Assembly (NCBI GenBank): GCA_946405695.1
Contig: CAMJIA010000088.1
Coordinates: 1 to 5,579, forward strand
DNA length: 5,579 nucleotides
Reading direction: 5' to 3'
Origin: an uncultured Prevotellaceae bacterium
Lineage (GTDB): Bacteria; Bacteroidota; Bacteroidia; Bacteroidales; Bacteroidaceae
The position numbers and the translations under genes were made by a program. The notes below the pieces were generated by a model. The model was not told the DNA's origin and searched no databases. It was given only the letters and a program-made list of their open reading frames with translations. Below are positions 1 to 5,579 of the stretch, one piece after another (the first letter of the stretch is position 1; the number at the start of each line of letters is the position of its first letter).

Positions 1-1956
1 CTGTTCAAGTTGGGGTTTCAACTTCATGAAATCAGCCTCACTCATGCTCTCTACGGCTTGGTGATAAGGTTCCTTGTCGTTGCGACGTTGACAGGGGTGT
101 CCTTCTTCGTCAACAAACAATCGGGTCTTGATATAGGGGTGTGCTTCGACAACAGTTTCACAGGCGCGTGCTAACCGGTCTGTGTCAATATCGTCAGCAA
201 GTTTGTAGAGCAGGGCGTTGTTATAGAGTGCTTTTCCCTGTTGTGACATACACTCTACATAAATGCCTAATTGGGTCTGGCTCAGTGGATAATCTTGCTG
301 TTGCGTGAAACTGACCTGTTCCGTATGTGCGCAGACCTCAGCAATCTTTTTAGGTGTGCGATTCGCATAAATCGTTCGTGAAGAAAGCGCCAGTTCAGGA
401 CATAGCGTCTGCACTTCCATCATTCTGATGCTGTCGCCACCAAGCTCAAAGAAGTCGTCGTCAATGCCAATACGATCAATGCCTAAAGCCTTTTCAAAAG
501 CCTCGCATAGTTGACGCTCAATAGGATTTGTAGGTGCTGCGTATGGAGTTCGAACGATATCTGCTGTTTTATCGGTAGGGGCAAGTAGTGCCCTGCGATC
601 TGTCTTTCCGCTTGGAAGAAGAGGGAAACTCTCCTTTCGCACGAAATATGCTGGAACCATATAATCGGGCAGCTTAGAATGCAAATACGTGCGGATAGCC
701 TCTTCAGAAACGTTGTCGTTGGCGATATAAAAAGCACAGAGGAACTGTCTGTTTTTAGTGGTGAAGCCTTTGACGATAGCATTCTTGACACCATCAACCT
801 GCTTCATAACCATTTCCACTTCACCTGGTTCAACACGCTGGCCATTGATCTTTACCATCCAGTCCTTACGGTTTACATAGACGACATTGCCATCAGGCAA
901 TTGGCTGACAATATCGCCAGTGTGTAACCATCCACCACGATGGAGGTTCTCTGTCAGTTCAGGTTCCTTATAATAAGTAGGGGAAAACGGTCCGCGAACG
1001 CACAATTCGCCTTCTTCCCCTTGTGCGACAGGCTTCCCTTCTGCATCTAAGATACAATACTCTACATCTGCGTCAGGCTTACCGATAGGTGTGTTCTCGT
1101 ATTTTTTATCTACGAGAAAGGTAAAAATAGCGCCACCAGTTTCTGTCTGTCCGTAGTTGTTGATAATCTTATATTCTGGAGCGTATATTCCTGAGAGTCG
1201 TTCTGCAGCAGCAAAGACAACCTTCAGATGGGGTGATTGGTTGTGAAAATAAGCGAGAACAGAAGGGGGGATAAATACAAACTCTATCAGGTGTTTGGTG
1301 AGATAGGCTTCAAACAGACGAATATCCTTACTGATTGCTGATGGAATGATGTTCGCTATACCACCTTTGACAAGAATGGTATATAATTGTTTGCTGACAA
1401 CAAAGTACATGGGAGCCGTGATACCCATCACGGTAATATGTTCCTCATCGATCATGGAATCATAGGTTGGAGAAATCCTATAGGATGCGAAAGTGTCCAT
1501 CACAGCTTTGGGGACACCTGTACTTCCTGAAGTATAGAATAATACACTGATATCATCTTCATCCGGCAGTACATAGCTTTCTGCAGGTGCTGTCTTTTTG
1601 ATTGCCTGCATGACATCATCATCAATCAACAACGGAGATTCGCAATGATGCATGATATAGTCAATGCGGTCTTGGGGATAGTTGTCGCCCATAGGGACGA
1701 TGGCATGACCTGCCAACCAGATACCTATTTCAGCAGCCACATACTCCATAGAAGCAGGAAGACAGATGCCTATGAACGAGTGAGTAGAATAGTTCTTCTG
1801 CTGTAAGTAGCCAGCCACGCTGCAAGCCATCGTGTAGAGCTCATGATAGGTGGTCTGCCGTTGGCCGTTCTGGTCAACGATAGCTATCTTGTCTTCATTC
1901 GTCTTCAATGAATCCAAAAGCCTGAGGATGAACTTTGCAGTATTGGGCTGTGGCAT
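1..1956 (-). CDS. Non-ribosomal peptide synthetase, A-T-C(partial), 3' end beyond window
   Basis: This is the start of a modular NRPS: it should adenylate a carboxylic acid, load it on its own carrier domain and condense it with the next unit in the cytoplasm. My translation of 1956-1 is open for 652 codons with no stop, so the gene continues past the left edge. The adenylation domain spans about residues 13-455: A1 (TTYHEL, 35-40), A2 (WLAGHAIVP, 80-88), A3 P-loop (YTSGSTGVPK, 141-150), A5 (NNYGQTE, 266-272), A6 (GELCVRG, from about 316), A7 (HTGD, 345-348), A8 (NRKDWMVKINGQR, 362-374) and A10 (PSGKTDR, 448-454, catalytic Lys451). A carrier domain follows (about 473-540; FFELGGDS, phosphopantetheine Ser509). 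A condensation domain begins with a C1-like motif (LSQTQLGIY, 558-566) and a C2-like motif (HPYIKTRLF, 606-614); its HHxxxDG motif is not reached. No condensation domain precedes the A domain, so this looks like an initiating module. The A4 region reads FVVS instead of FDxS. The ATG follows the stop of the kinase gene with no gap and no Shine-Dalgarno sequence. The NRPS call is secure; the product is unknown. Confidence 0.96.
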   Translation of the reverse strand, partial: MPQPNTAKFILRLLDSLKTNEDKIAIVDQNGQRQTTYHELYTMACSVAGYLQQKNYSTHSFIGICLPASMEYVAAEIGIWLAGHAIVPMGDNYPQDRIDYIMHHCESPLLIDDDVMQAIKKTAPAESYVLPDEDDISVLFYTSGSTGVPKAVMDTFASYRISPTYDSMIDEEHITVMGITAPMYFVVSKQLYTILVKGGIANIIPSAISKDIRLFEAYLTKHLIEFVFIPPSVLAYFHNQSPHLKVVFAAAERLSGIYAPEYKIINNYGQTETGGAIFTFLVDKKYENTPIGKPDADVEYCILDAEGKPVAQGEEGELCVRGPFSPTYYKEPELTENLHRGGWLHTGDIVSQLPDGNVVYVNRKDWMVKINGQRVEPGEVEMVMKQVDGVKNAIVKGFTTKNRQFLCAFYIANDNVSEEAIRTYLHSKLPDYMVPAYFVRKESFPLLPSGKTDRRALLAPTDKTADIVRTPYAAPTNPIERQLCEAFEKALGIDRIGIDDDFFELGGDSIRMMEVQTLCPELALSSRTIYANRTPKKIAEVCAHTEQVSFTQQQDYPLSQTQLGIYVECMSQQGKALYNNALLYKLADDIDTDRLARACETVVEAHPYIKTRLFVDEEGHPCQRRNDKEPYHQAVESMSEADFMKLKPQLEQ

Positions 1957-1959
1957 TTA
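1954..1959 (-). promoter_or_regulatory. Zero-gap stop/start junction between kinase and NRPS (TAA ATG)
   Basis: The kinase TAA (1959-1957) is followed directly by the NRPS ATG (1956-1954), in the same frame. The preceding bases (GTAAAGTAT) hold no convincing Shine-Dalgarno sequence. Termination and re-initiation is the simplest way to start the NRPS here. There is no room for a promoter or terminator between the genes, although a promoter inside the kinase coding region cannot be excluded. Confidence 0.6.
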
Positions 1960-2781
1960 ATACTTTACAATAGGAATGGTGAATGTGAAGCTGGCACCTT
2001 GACCTTCCTCTGATTCGAAGGTGACTTTTCCATGATGCTTATTCTCAATGATGTCGCGCACAATATTCATGCCAAGACCAGTACCTTCGCCTACGGGTTT
2101 GGTGGTGAAGAAGTTCTCAAAGAGTTTCTGTTTCACTTCATCCGTCATACCGATACCATTGTCAACGATCATGATGATGCAGTTATTCTCCTGCTTGCTG
2201 ACATGAATGGTGACCTCGGGCTTGTAGTCGTCTGGCGCACTCTGTGATTTTTTCCACAAAGAATAGAGCGCATTGTTCATGACATTGAGAATGGCACGAC
2301 TCAGGTCTTGTGGGATGACCATCATCTGGGGTATGCTGTCCTCGTATTGCTCATGGATGCTGGCATTGAAGTCCTTGTGATTGGCGCGCATGGCATGGTA
2401 ACTCAGCCAGACATACTCTTTCGCCAACTTACAGACATCTGTTGGAAGGAATTCGTTCTCCTTGCCACGCGAGACAAGCAGGATATCGTGGATAATGCTG
2501 ATGGCACGTTCACCATGCTCAACAATCTTTCCCATATTATCCTTCAGGTCGCTGATGATGTCCTCTACCTCTTGACGATCGTCATCAGAGAGTTTCTCTT
2601 CATTGTCCTCCATGATGTCTGTCAGGTCGCGAAGCAACATGTTGGACATCTTACTGAAGTTGATGACAAAGTTCAGCGGGTTCTGTATCTCGTGGGCAAT
2701 ACCAGCGCTAAGCATGCCCAGCGAGGCCAGTTTTTCCTGCTGCTTCAATTGCTGTCGTAAGGTTTCTATATCCTGTTCCAT
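1957..2781 (-). CDS. Soluble sensor-less histidine kinase (DHp + CA), likely partner of the upstream sensor
   Basis: A 274-residue cytosolic histidine kinase core that should autophosphorylate on His and pass the phosphate to an aspartate on a response regulator. There is no signal peptide, membrane helix, PAS, GAF or receiver domain. It opens with a short coiled coil (about 4-22), then the H-box AGIAHEIQNPLNF (26-38) with phosphoacceptor His30, Glu31 and Asn34. Next come an acidic stretch in the DHp hairpin (about 52-80) and the subfamily motif EHGERA (88-93). The CA domain has an N-box (NVMNNAL, Asn170), G1 (DNGIGM, 207-212), F-box (FENFFTTK, 221-228) and an intact G2 (GEGTGLGM, 231-238), so ATP binding and catalysis look complete. 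The start sits 3 nt after the TAG of the sensor gene, and the TAA directly touches the ATG of the NRPS. It aligns with the catalytic half of the upstream sensor almost without gaps, which suggests tandem duplication. A kinase with no input of its own probably takes its signal through that partner; this is inferred. A later Met (Met23) would remove the coiled coil and is less likely. Confidence 0.95.
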   Translation of the reverse strand: MEQDIETLRQQLKQQEKLASLGMLSAGIAHEIQNPLNFVINFSKMSNMLLRDLTDIMEDNEEKLSDDDRQEVEDIISDLKDNMGKIVEHGERAISIIHDILLVSRGKENEFLPTDVCKLAKEYVWLSYHAMRANHKDFNASIHEQYEDSIPQMMVIPQDLSRAILNVMNNALYSLWKKSQSAPDDYKPEVTIHVSKQENNCIIMIVDNGIGMTDEVKQKLFENFFTTKPVGEGTGLGMNIVRDIIENKHHGKVTFESEEGQGASFTFTIPIVKY

Positions 2782-2787
2782 AACCTA
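2779..2787 (-). promoter_or_regulatory. Coupled stop/start junction between sensor and soluble kinase (TAG GTT ATG)
   Basis: The sensor ends with TAG at 2787-2785 and the kinase starts with ATG at 2781-2779 after a single GTT triplet. Both genes are in the same frame. No Shine-Dalgarno-like sequence is seen in the preceding 30 nt. Kinase translation therefore probably depends on ribosomes that finish the sensor and restart, which would tie the amounts of the two proteins together. Confidence 0.6.
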
Positions 2788-5550
2788 TGTTGTTGGTAAT
2801 GTGATGATAAGTTCTGTATATTCATCCTTCTTAGACTCCACCTTGATGTCACCCTTGTGGTTCTGGATGATTTCACGACTGAGGTAGAGGCCTACACCAG
2901 AGGCTTCACCTGTGGTCTTTGTCGTAAAGAAGGGGTCGAAAATCTTGTCGATGATGGTTGACTCGATACCGATACCATTATCGCGAATGGCAATCGTGAT
3001 GACCTGTGGCTCTGCTGTCACCTTGAGCGAGATGACAGGTTCGTAAGCAGTGCGCGAGGCTTTCTTCACAACCGCATATACGGCATTGCCGAGGATGCTC
3101 ATCATGGTCTTGCTCAGCATCTCGGGATTGGCGTTGATCATCAACTTCTGATTGGGCACGTCAAAGTCAATCTTGATGTGATGTGTCGCTATCTCCTGGA
3201 CGTAGTACTTCTCCAGCATCTCCTTGTTTTGCATCAGCAGACTGGTCAGGTCCATGCTGACACATCCGCCAGAGCGGTCTTTCAGCATCTCCTCCATCGC
3301 TTTAAGTGTACGTGTGGTGTTGGCTCCGTGTTCACCCACCTTCTCCAGATTACCTTTCAGCATGTCGAGTATGTCCATGGTGTCCTCGTAGTTCTCGTTA
3401 TCCATGTGTTCTTTCTCGTCCTCGATGTTTGCTGTTGCATCCTTCACCAGACCTTCCGAGAGTTTGGCAAAGTTGTTGATGTAGTTCAGCGGGTTCAATA
3501 TGCGGTCTATCAAACCCTGCGTCAGTTTACCCACCGTAGCCATCTTCTCCAGTCTGACAACCTGTTGTGTACGCTCCTGAACCAATGTCTCCAGTTGGCG
3601 CTTGTCGCGCTCCAGACTGTAGAGTCGCCAGCGTATCACTCCATAGATGATGAGGCCCAGCAGCAGGAGGTAGAGCAGATCCATATACCAGCGCATATAG
3701 AAGGGAGGAGTGATGGTGAAGGAAATGCTTATCGGCTCTGTCCTTCGTCCATAGACATCGCGAGCCTCTACTTCAAAGACGTGGTTTCCTGGTGCCAGGT
3801 TGGAATACTCCTCGTGGGTATCGCTGTCCCATGCACTCCAGCTACCATTATCCATGCGCGTGCGATACTGCGTCTTTAACAGCAGCGAGTGGATGTTGGT
3901 AGAGAAGGTGAAGGTGATATGTCTGTCTTTATTTGACAGTGTAGGCAGTTCCTTGGGCATTTCTCCAAAACCGCCCCAAAGAACGCTGTCTCCACCATGC
4001 AGATAGATGGAATGTATCGAGAGGGTAGGCTTGACCTCCTTAACAGGGTCCTTATGTACCAGGGAAATCACGTTGACCCCCTTGTCACCACCCGTCCACA
4101 GCAGGTCATCATCGTGTAACATGGCTCGAACGGAGAAGTCCATCAACGGGTACGTCGCAGTAGACATCAACTTATGCCTTACGCCGTCCTTCATGGCATA
4201 GAGTCGCTTTCCTTTATTGTCTGTCAACCACAGGTAGCCGCTGTCATCTGCATAACTGAAAGCAGGGTAGGGAATCGGCTCTGTTTCCGTAGCCTTGATC
4301 ATCGACACCTCACCTTTATATTCTACCAGCGTGGTTATCTCGCTTTCGCTGTCCTTTATCGGTTTGAACTGGTGACCGGAAGTGCTCTCCCAGATGTGTC
4401 CATACAGATTCTGTACCCAGATGGTATTATTCTTGTCGCGCAACAGTTTGACAACTTTCTCGATGTCGCTGATCTTCTTGTGTTGATGGGTCTTGTTGTT
4501 GTAGAAGAAGATGCCGTCAGCCTCACCGCTATAGAAGCCGTCCTCAACGACCAATAGTGATAGTGTGTTGCTTGTTGTCAGTTGGGTGACCTGGTGATTG
4601 GCATTGATGCGATAGATACCGTCAGCAGTTGCTGCCAGCAGGTCATCGCCCTGTTTCTCCAACTGCCAGCAGGCATAGGTAATCTCAGGAAACTGTACAA
4701 AGGACTTGCCCTGCATGCGGAACAGTCCGTACTGGGTACCAGCATACAATGCCTGCTGATACTTTATCAATGACAGGACCTCGCCACGCAGTCCTTCCTT
4801 GGCTGTCAGATGGGTATAAACCGAGGGGAAACCAATGCAGAAGATACCATTGTCCGTTGCACCCCAGATGAGTCCATGATCGTCGTAGGTGACATATCTT
4901 ACATTGTTGGAACACAGGCCGTTATCCTCTGTGATGCGGAATATCTCTTTTCCGTCTTTATACTGGAAGACCACACCCTCGCCATCGGTGGCCAGCGCCT
5001 GGAGATTATAGTCTCCCAGTTGCTGAACCTGATTGACGTGAGCCTCTCCGATAAATGTTGACGGACCTGTCGTTGGCAGTTTGGCACCAGCGGCCCATAC
5101 GACATTGTTCTTATTGCGGATGGTGTACACCTCCTTGTCGCTGACGAGGAAATAGACAGCACCGTCACGCTCCCATATCCATTGCACCTCACCTCGGAAG
5201 ACGTTCTTCTTGTCAATGCTATGCAGCATGGGAGAACCATTGGCTGAAATTTCTATATAGCCAATATAGTTATAACCACCCGTCCAGATGGTACCTTTCG
5301 AGTCACGGAAGAGGGCCGTTATGCGTGTCACACCAGGCGTGTGCAGCATGTGCCATTCTGCATGGTCGTAGTACAACAGACCTTCGAAGTTGGCCACATA
5401 GACAATTCCGTCTTTGCCAGTCATGATATCGAAGTTCTGGTTGTTGCCACCATATTCCGTAGCTGAATAGTTACGGATAAAAGGAATGCCCTGGCTCCAA
5501 CCAGTAGAGGCCAACAGCGTGAAGAGAATGCTTAGCAGGAGTGTTCTCAT
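2785..5550 (-). CDS. Periplasmic propeller/Y_Y_Y membrane sensor kinase lacking the phosphoacceptor His
   Basis: A 921-residue inner-membrane receptor of the Bacteroidota propeller-sensor type. A signal peptide (about 1-20, ending TGWSQ) is followed by a beta-propeller with two-component-regulator-type blades, the clearest near 77-100, 217-240, 258-280, 366-388 and 474-496. A Y_Y_Y domain (about 541-614), one transmembrane helix (about 621-640), a linker coiled coil (about 645-670), a DHp (about 671-760) and a CA domain (about 800-921) follow. In this family the periplasmic part is thought to sense an external ligand, often a glycan; the ligand here is unknown. The CA domain keeps the N-box Asn822, G1 (DNGIGI, 857-862) and F-box (FDPFFTTK, 871-878). 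G2 is altered to GEASGVGL (881-888). The H-box reads GLIDRILNPLNY (679-690), so Asp682-Arg683 replace the usual His-Glu and no autophosphorylation on the normal site is expected. There is no C-terminal receiver or AraC-type DNA-binding domain, so it is not a hybrid one-protein system. The start is chosen from the signal peptide and a good ribosome binding site. It probably works with the soluble kinase encoded next. Confidence 0.95.
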   Translation of the reverse strand: MRTLLLSILFTLLASTGWSQGIPFIRNYSATEYGGNNQNFDIMTGKDGIVYVANFEGLLYYDHAEWHMLHTPGVTRITALFRDSKGTIWTGGYNYIGYIEISANGSPMLHSIDKKNVFRGEVQWIWERDGAVYFLVSDKEVYTIRNKNNVVWAAGAKLPTTGPSTFIGEAHVNQVQQLGDYNLQALATDGEGVVFQYKDGKEIFRITEDNGLCSNNVRYVTYDDHGLIWGATDNGIFCIGFPSVYTHLTAKEGLRGEVLSLIKYQQALYAGTQYGLFRMQGKSFVQFPEITYACWQLEKQGDDLLAATADGIYRINANHQVTQLTTSNTLSLLVVEDGFYSGEADGIFFYNNKTHQHKKISDIEKVVKLLRDKNNTIWVQNLYGHIWESTSGHQFKPIKDSESEITTLVEYKGEVSMIKATETEPIPYPAFSYADDSGYLWLTDNKGKRLYAMKDGVRHKLMSTATYPLMDFSVRAMLHDDDLLWTGGDKGVNVISLVHKDPVKEVKPTLSIHSIYLHGGDSVLWGGFGEMPKELPTLSNKDRHITFTFSTNIHSLLLKTQYRTRMDNGSWSAWDSDTHEEYSNLAPGNHVFEVEARDVYGRRTEPISISFTITPPFYMRWYMDLLYLLLLGLIIYGVIRWRLYSLERDKRQLETLVQERTQQVVRLEKMATVGKLTQGLIDRILNPLNYINNFAKLSEGLVKDATANIEDEKEHMDNENYEDTMDILDMLKGNLEKVGEHGANTTRTLKAMEEMLKDRSGGCVSMDLTSLLMQNKEMLEKYYVQEIATHHIKIDFDVPNQKLMINANPEMLSKTMMSILGNAVYAVVKKASRTAYEPVISLKVTAEPQVITIAIRDNGIGIESTIIDKIFDPFFTTKTTGEASGVGLYLSREIIQNHKGDIKVESKKDEYTELIITLPTT

Positions 5551-5579
5551 GGGCGGGCCTCCTTTCCGATAAAGGGTTC
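5547..5579 (-). CDS. Possible 3' end of an upstream gene, overlapping the sensor start (ATGA)
   Basis: One minus-strand frame reads EPFIGKEARP and then stops with TGA at 5549-5547. That TGA shares four bases (ATGA) with the sensor start codon. Such overlaps are typical of translationally coupled operon genes, and the rest of the window is packed just as tightly. Only ten codons are visible, so neither the reality of the gene nor its product can be judged. The other two minus-strand frames are also open over this short stretch. Confidence 0.3.
   Translation of the reverse strand, partial: EPFIGKEARP
5558..5565 (-). promoter_or_regulatory. Shine-Dalgarno site of the sensor gene (AAAGGAGG)
   Basis: On the minus strand AAAGGAGG lies 7 nt before the ATG at 5550. 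It is a near-perfect anti-16S complement at normal spacing. It supports this start over the in-frame extension that stays open to the window edge. Strong sites like this are not the rule in Bacteroidota, and neither downstream gene of the window has one, so most independent ribosome loading may occur here. Confidence 0.7.

Noticed and set aside
483..927. Two short open frames, one on each strand (483-797 minus, 679-927 plus)
   Set aside because: Both overlap the A-domain C-terminal part (A8 to A10), where the minus-strand NRPS frame has clear conserved motifs. The minus-strand one is simply out of frame.
1..1956. NRPS as a broken gene
   Set aside because: Every codon from 1956 to 1 was translated by hand with no stop or frame break. 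The missing C-terminus is due to the window edge.
2785..2787. TAG recoding that would fuse sensor and kinase
   Set aside because: In-frame TAG recoding is known in some gut phages, but here the frame stops cleanly after a normal CA-domain end and an ATG follows 3 nt later. Ordinary termination is simpler.
2032..2887. Three plus-strand open frames (2032-2247, 2308-2760, 2603-2887)
   Set aside because: All are antisense to the soluble kinase or the end of the sensor, whose conserved kinase boxes prove the minus-strand frame. They have no recognisable domains.
3325..3333. His741 (EHG motif) as an alternative phosphoacceptor in the sensor
   Set aside because: The soluble kinase has the same EHG at the equivalent place (His89) in addition to its H-box His30. 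It is a subfamily motif of the second DHp helix, not the acceptor site.
3178..3879. A 233-codon plus-strand open frame
   Set aside because: It lies wholly antisense to the DHp, membrane and Y_Y_Y regions of the sensor. Its translation is rich in Leu, Val, His and Gln without any domain pattern, as expected for a shadow of a real gene.
3800..5240. Several 60-130 codon frames on both strands across the propeller region
   Set aside because: They are shadows of the sensor gene, which has propeller blades throughout this stretch.
2785..5550. Hybrid two-component system of the glycan-utilisation type
   Set aside because: The propeller and Y_Y_Y parts match that family, but the protein ends right after the CA domain. 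There is no receiver or AraC-type domain.
5551..5579. In-frame upstream extension of the sensor
   Set aside because: The frame is open to the window edge, but no ATG or GTG lies in it. The Met at 5550 begins a good signal peptide and has a proper Shine-Dalgarno site.
1..5579. CRISPR arrays, tRNA or rRNA genes, insertion sequences, terminators
   Set aside because: No direct repeat arrays, inverted-repeat ends, RNA gene signatures or hairpin plus T-run were seen. The window is coding almost from end to end.

Overview
The window is one tightly packed minus-strand operon fragment, read from position 5579 down to 1, with no intergenic gap longer than 3 nt. In transcription order it holds: (i) the probable last codons of an upstream gene (5579-5547), overlapping the next start by 4 nt (ATGA); (ii) a 921-residue membrane sensor with the histidine-kinase fold (5550-2785), made of a signal peptide, a two-component-regulator beta-propeller, a Y_Y_Y domain, one transmembrane helix, a DHp and a CA domain; (iii) a 274-residue soluble histidine kinase with no sensor (2781-1957); (iv) the first 652 residues of a non-ribosomal peptide synthetase (NRPS) with an A-T-C layout (1956-1), which runs off the left edge inside its condensation domain.

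The organism is most likely a member of the Bacteroidota, probably Bacteroidales (Prevotella/Bacteroides-like). Periplasmic propeller + Y_Y_Y sensor kinases are a hallmark of that phylum, and so is the H-box style seen here (GIAHEIQNPLNF). Hand counts on a few lines give about 52% GC in the sensor and about 46% in the NRPS. This is a family-level inference; genus is not proven.

The most unusual point is the relation between the two kinases. Their catalytic halves are co-linear paralogues. A constant offset of 652 residues aligns the H-box, the conserved EHG motif and the N-box without a gap. The membrane protein has lost the phosphoacceptor: where the soluble partner has His30-Glu31, the sensor has Asp682-Arg683, and its G2 box is also altered. 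The soluble partner keeps all the boxes but has no sensory domain. Together they look like one receptor kinase split into a phosphoacceptor-less receptor and a free catalytic subunit, and they may work as a heterodimer. That model is inference.

The second point is the physical link to an NRPS. The three genes lie in the same reading frame and are separated only by TAG-GTT-ATG and TAA-ATG, which implies translational coupling of sensor, kinase and synthetase. The NRPS adenylation domain has Val where alpha-amino-acid-activating domains carry the amine-binding Asp, so its substrate may not be an ordinary alpha-amino acid. No response regulator, promoter or terminator is visible; they would lie outside the window.
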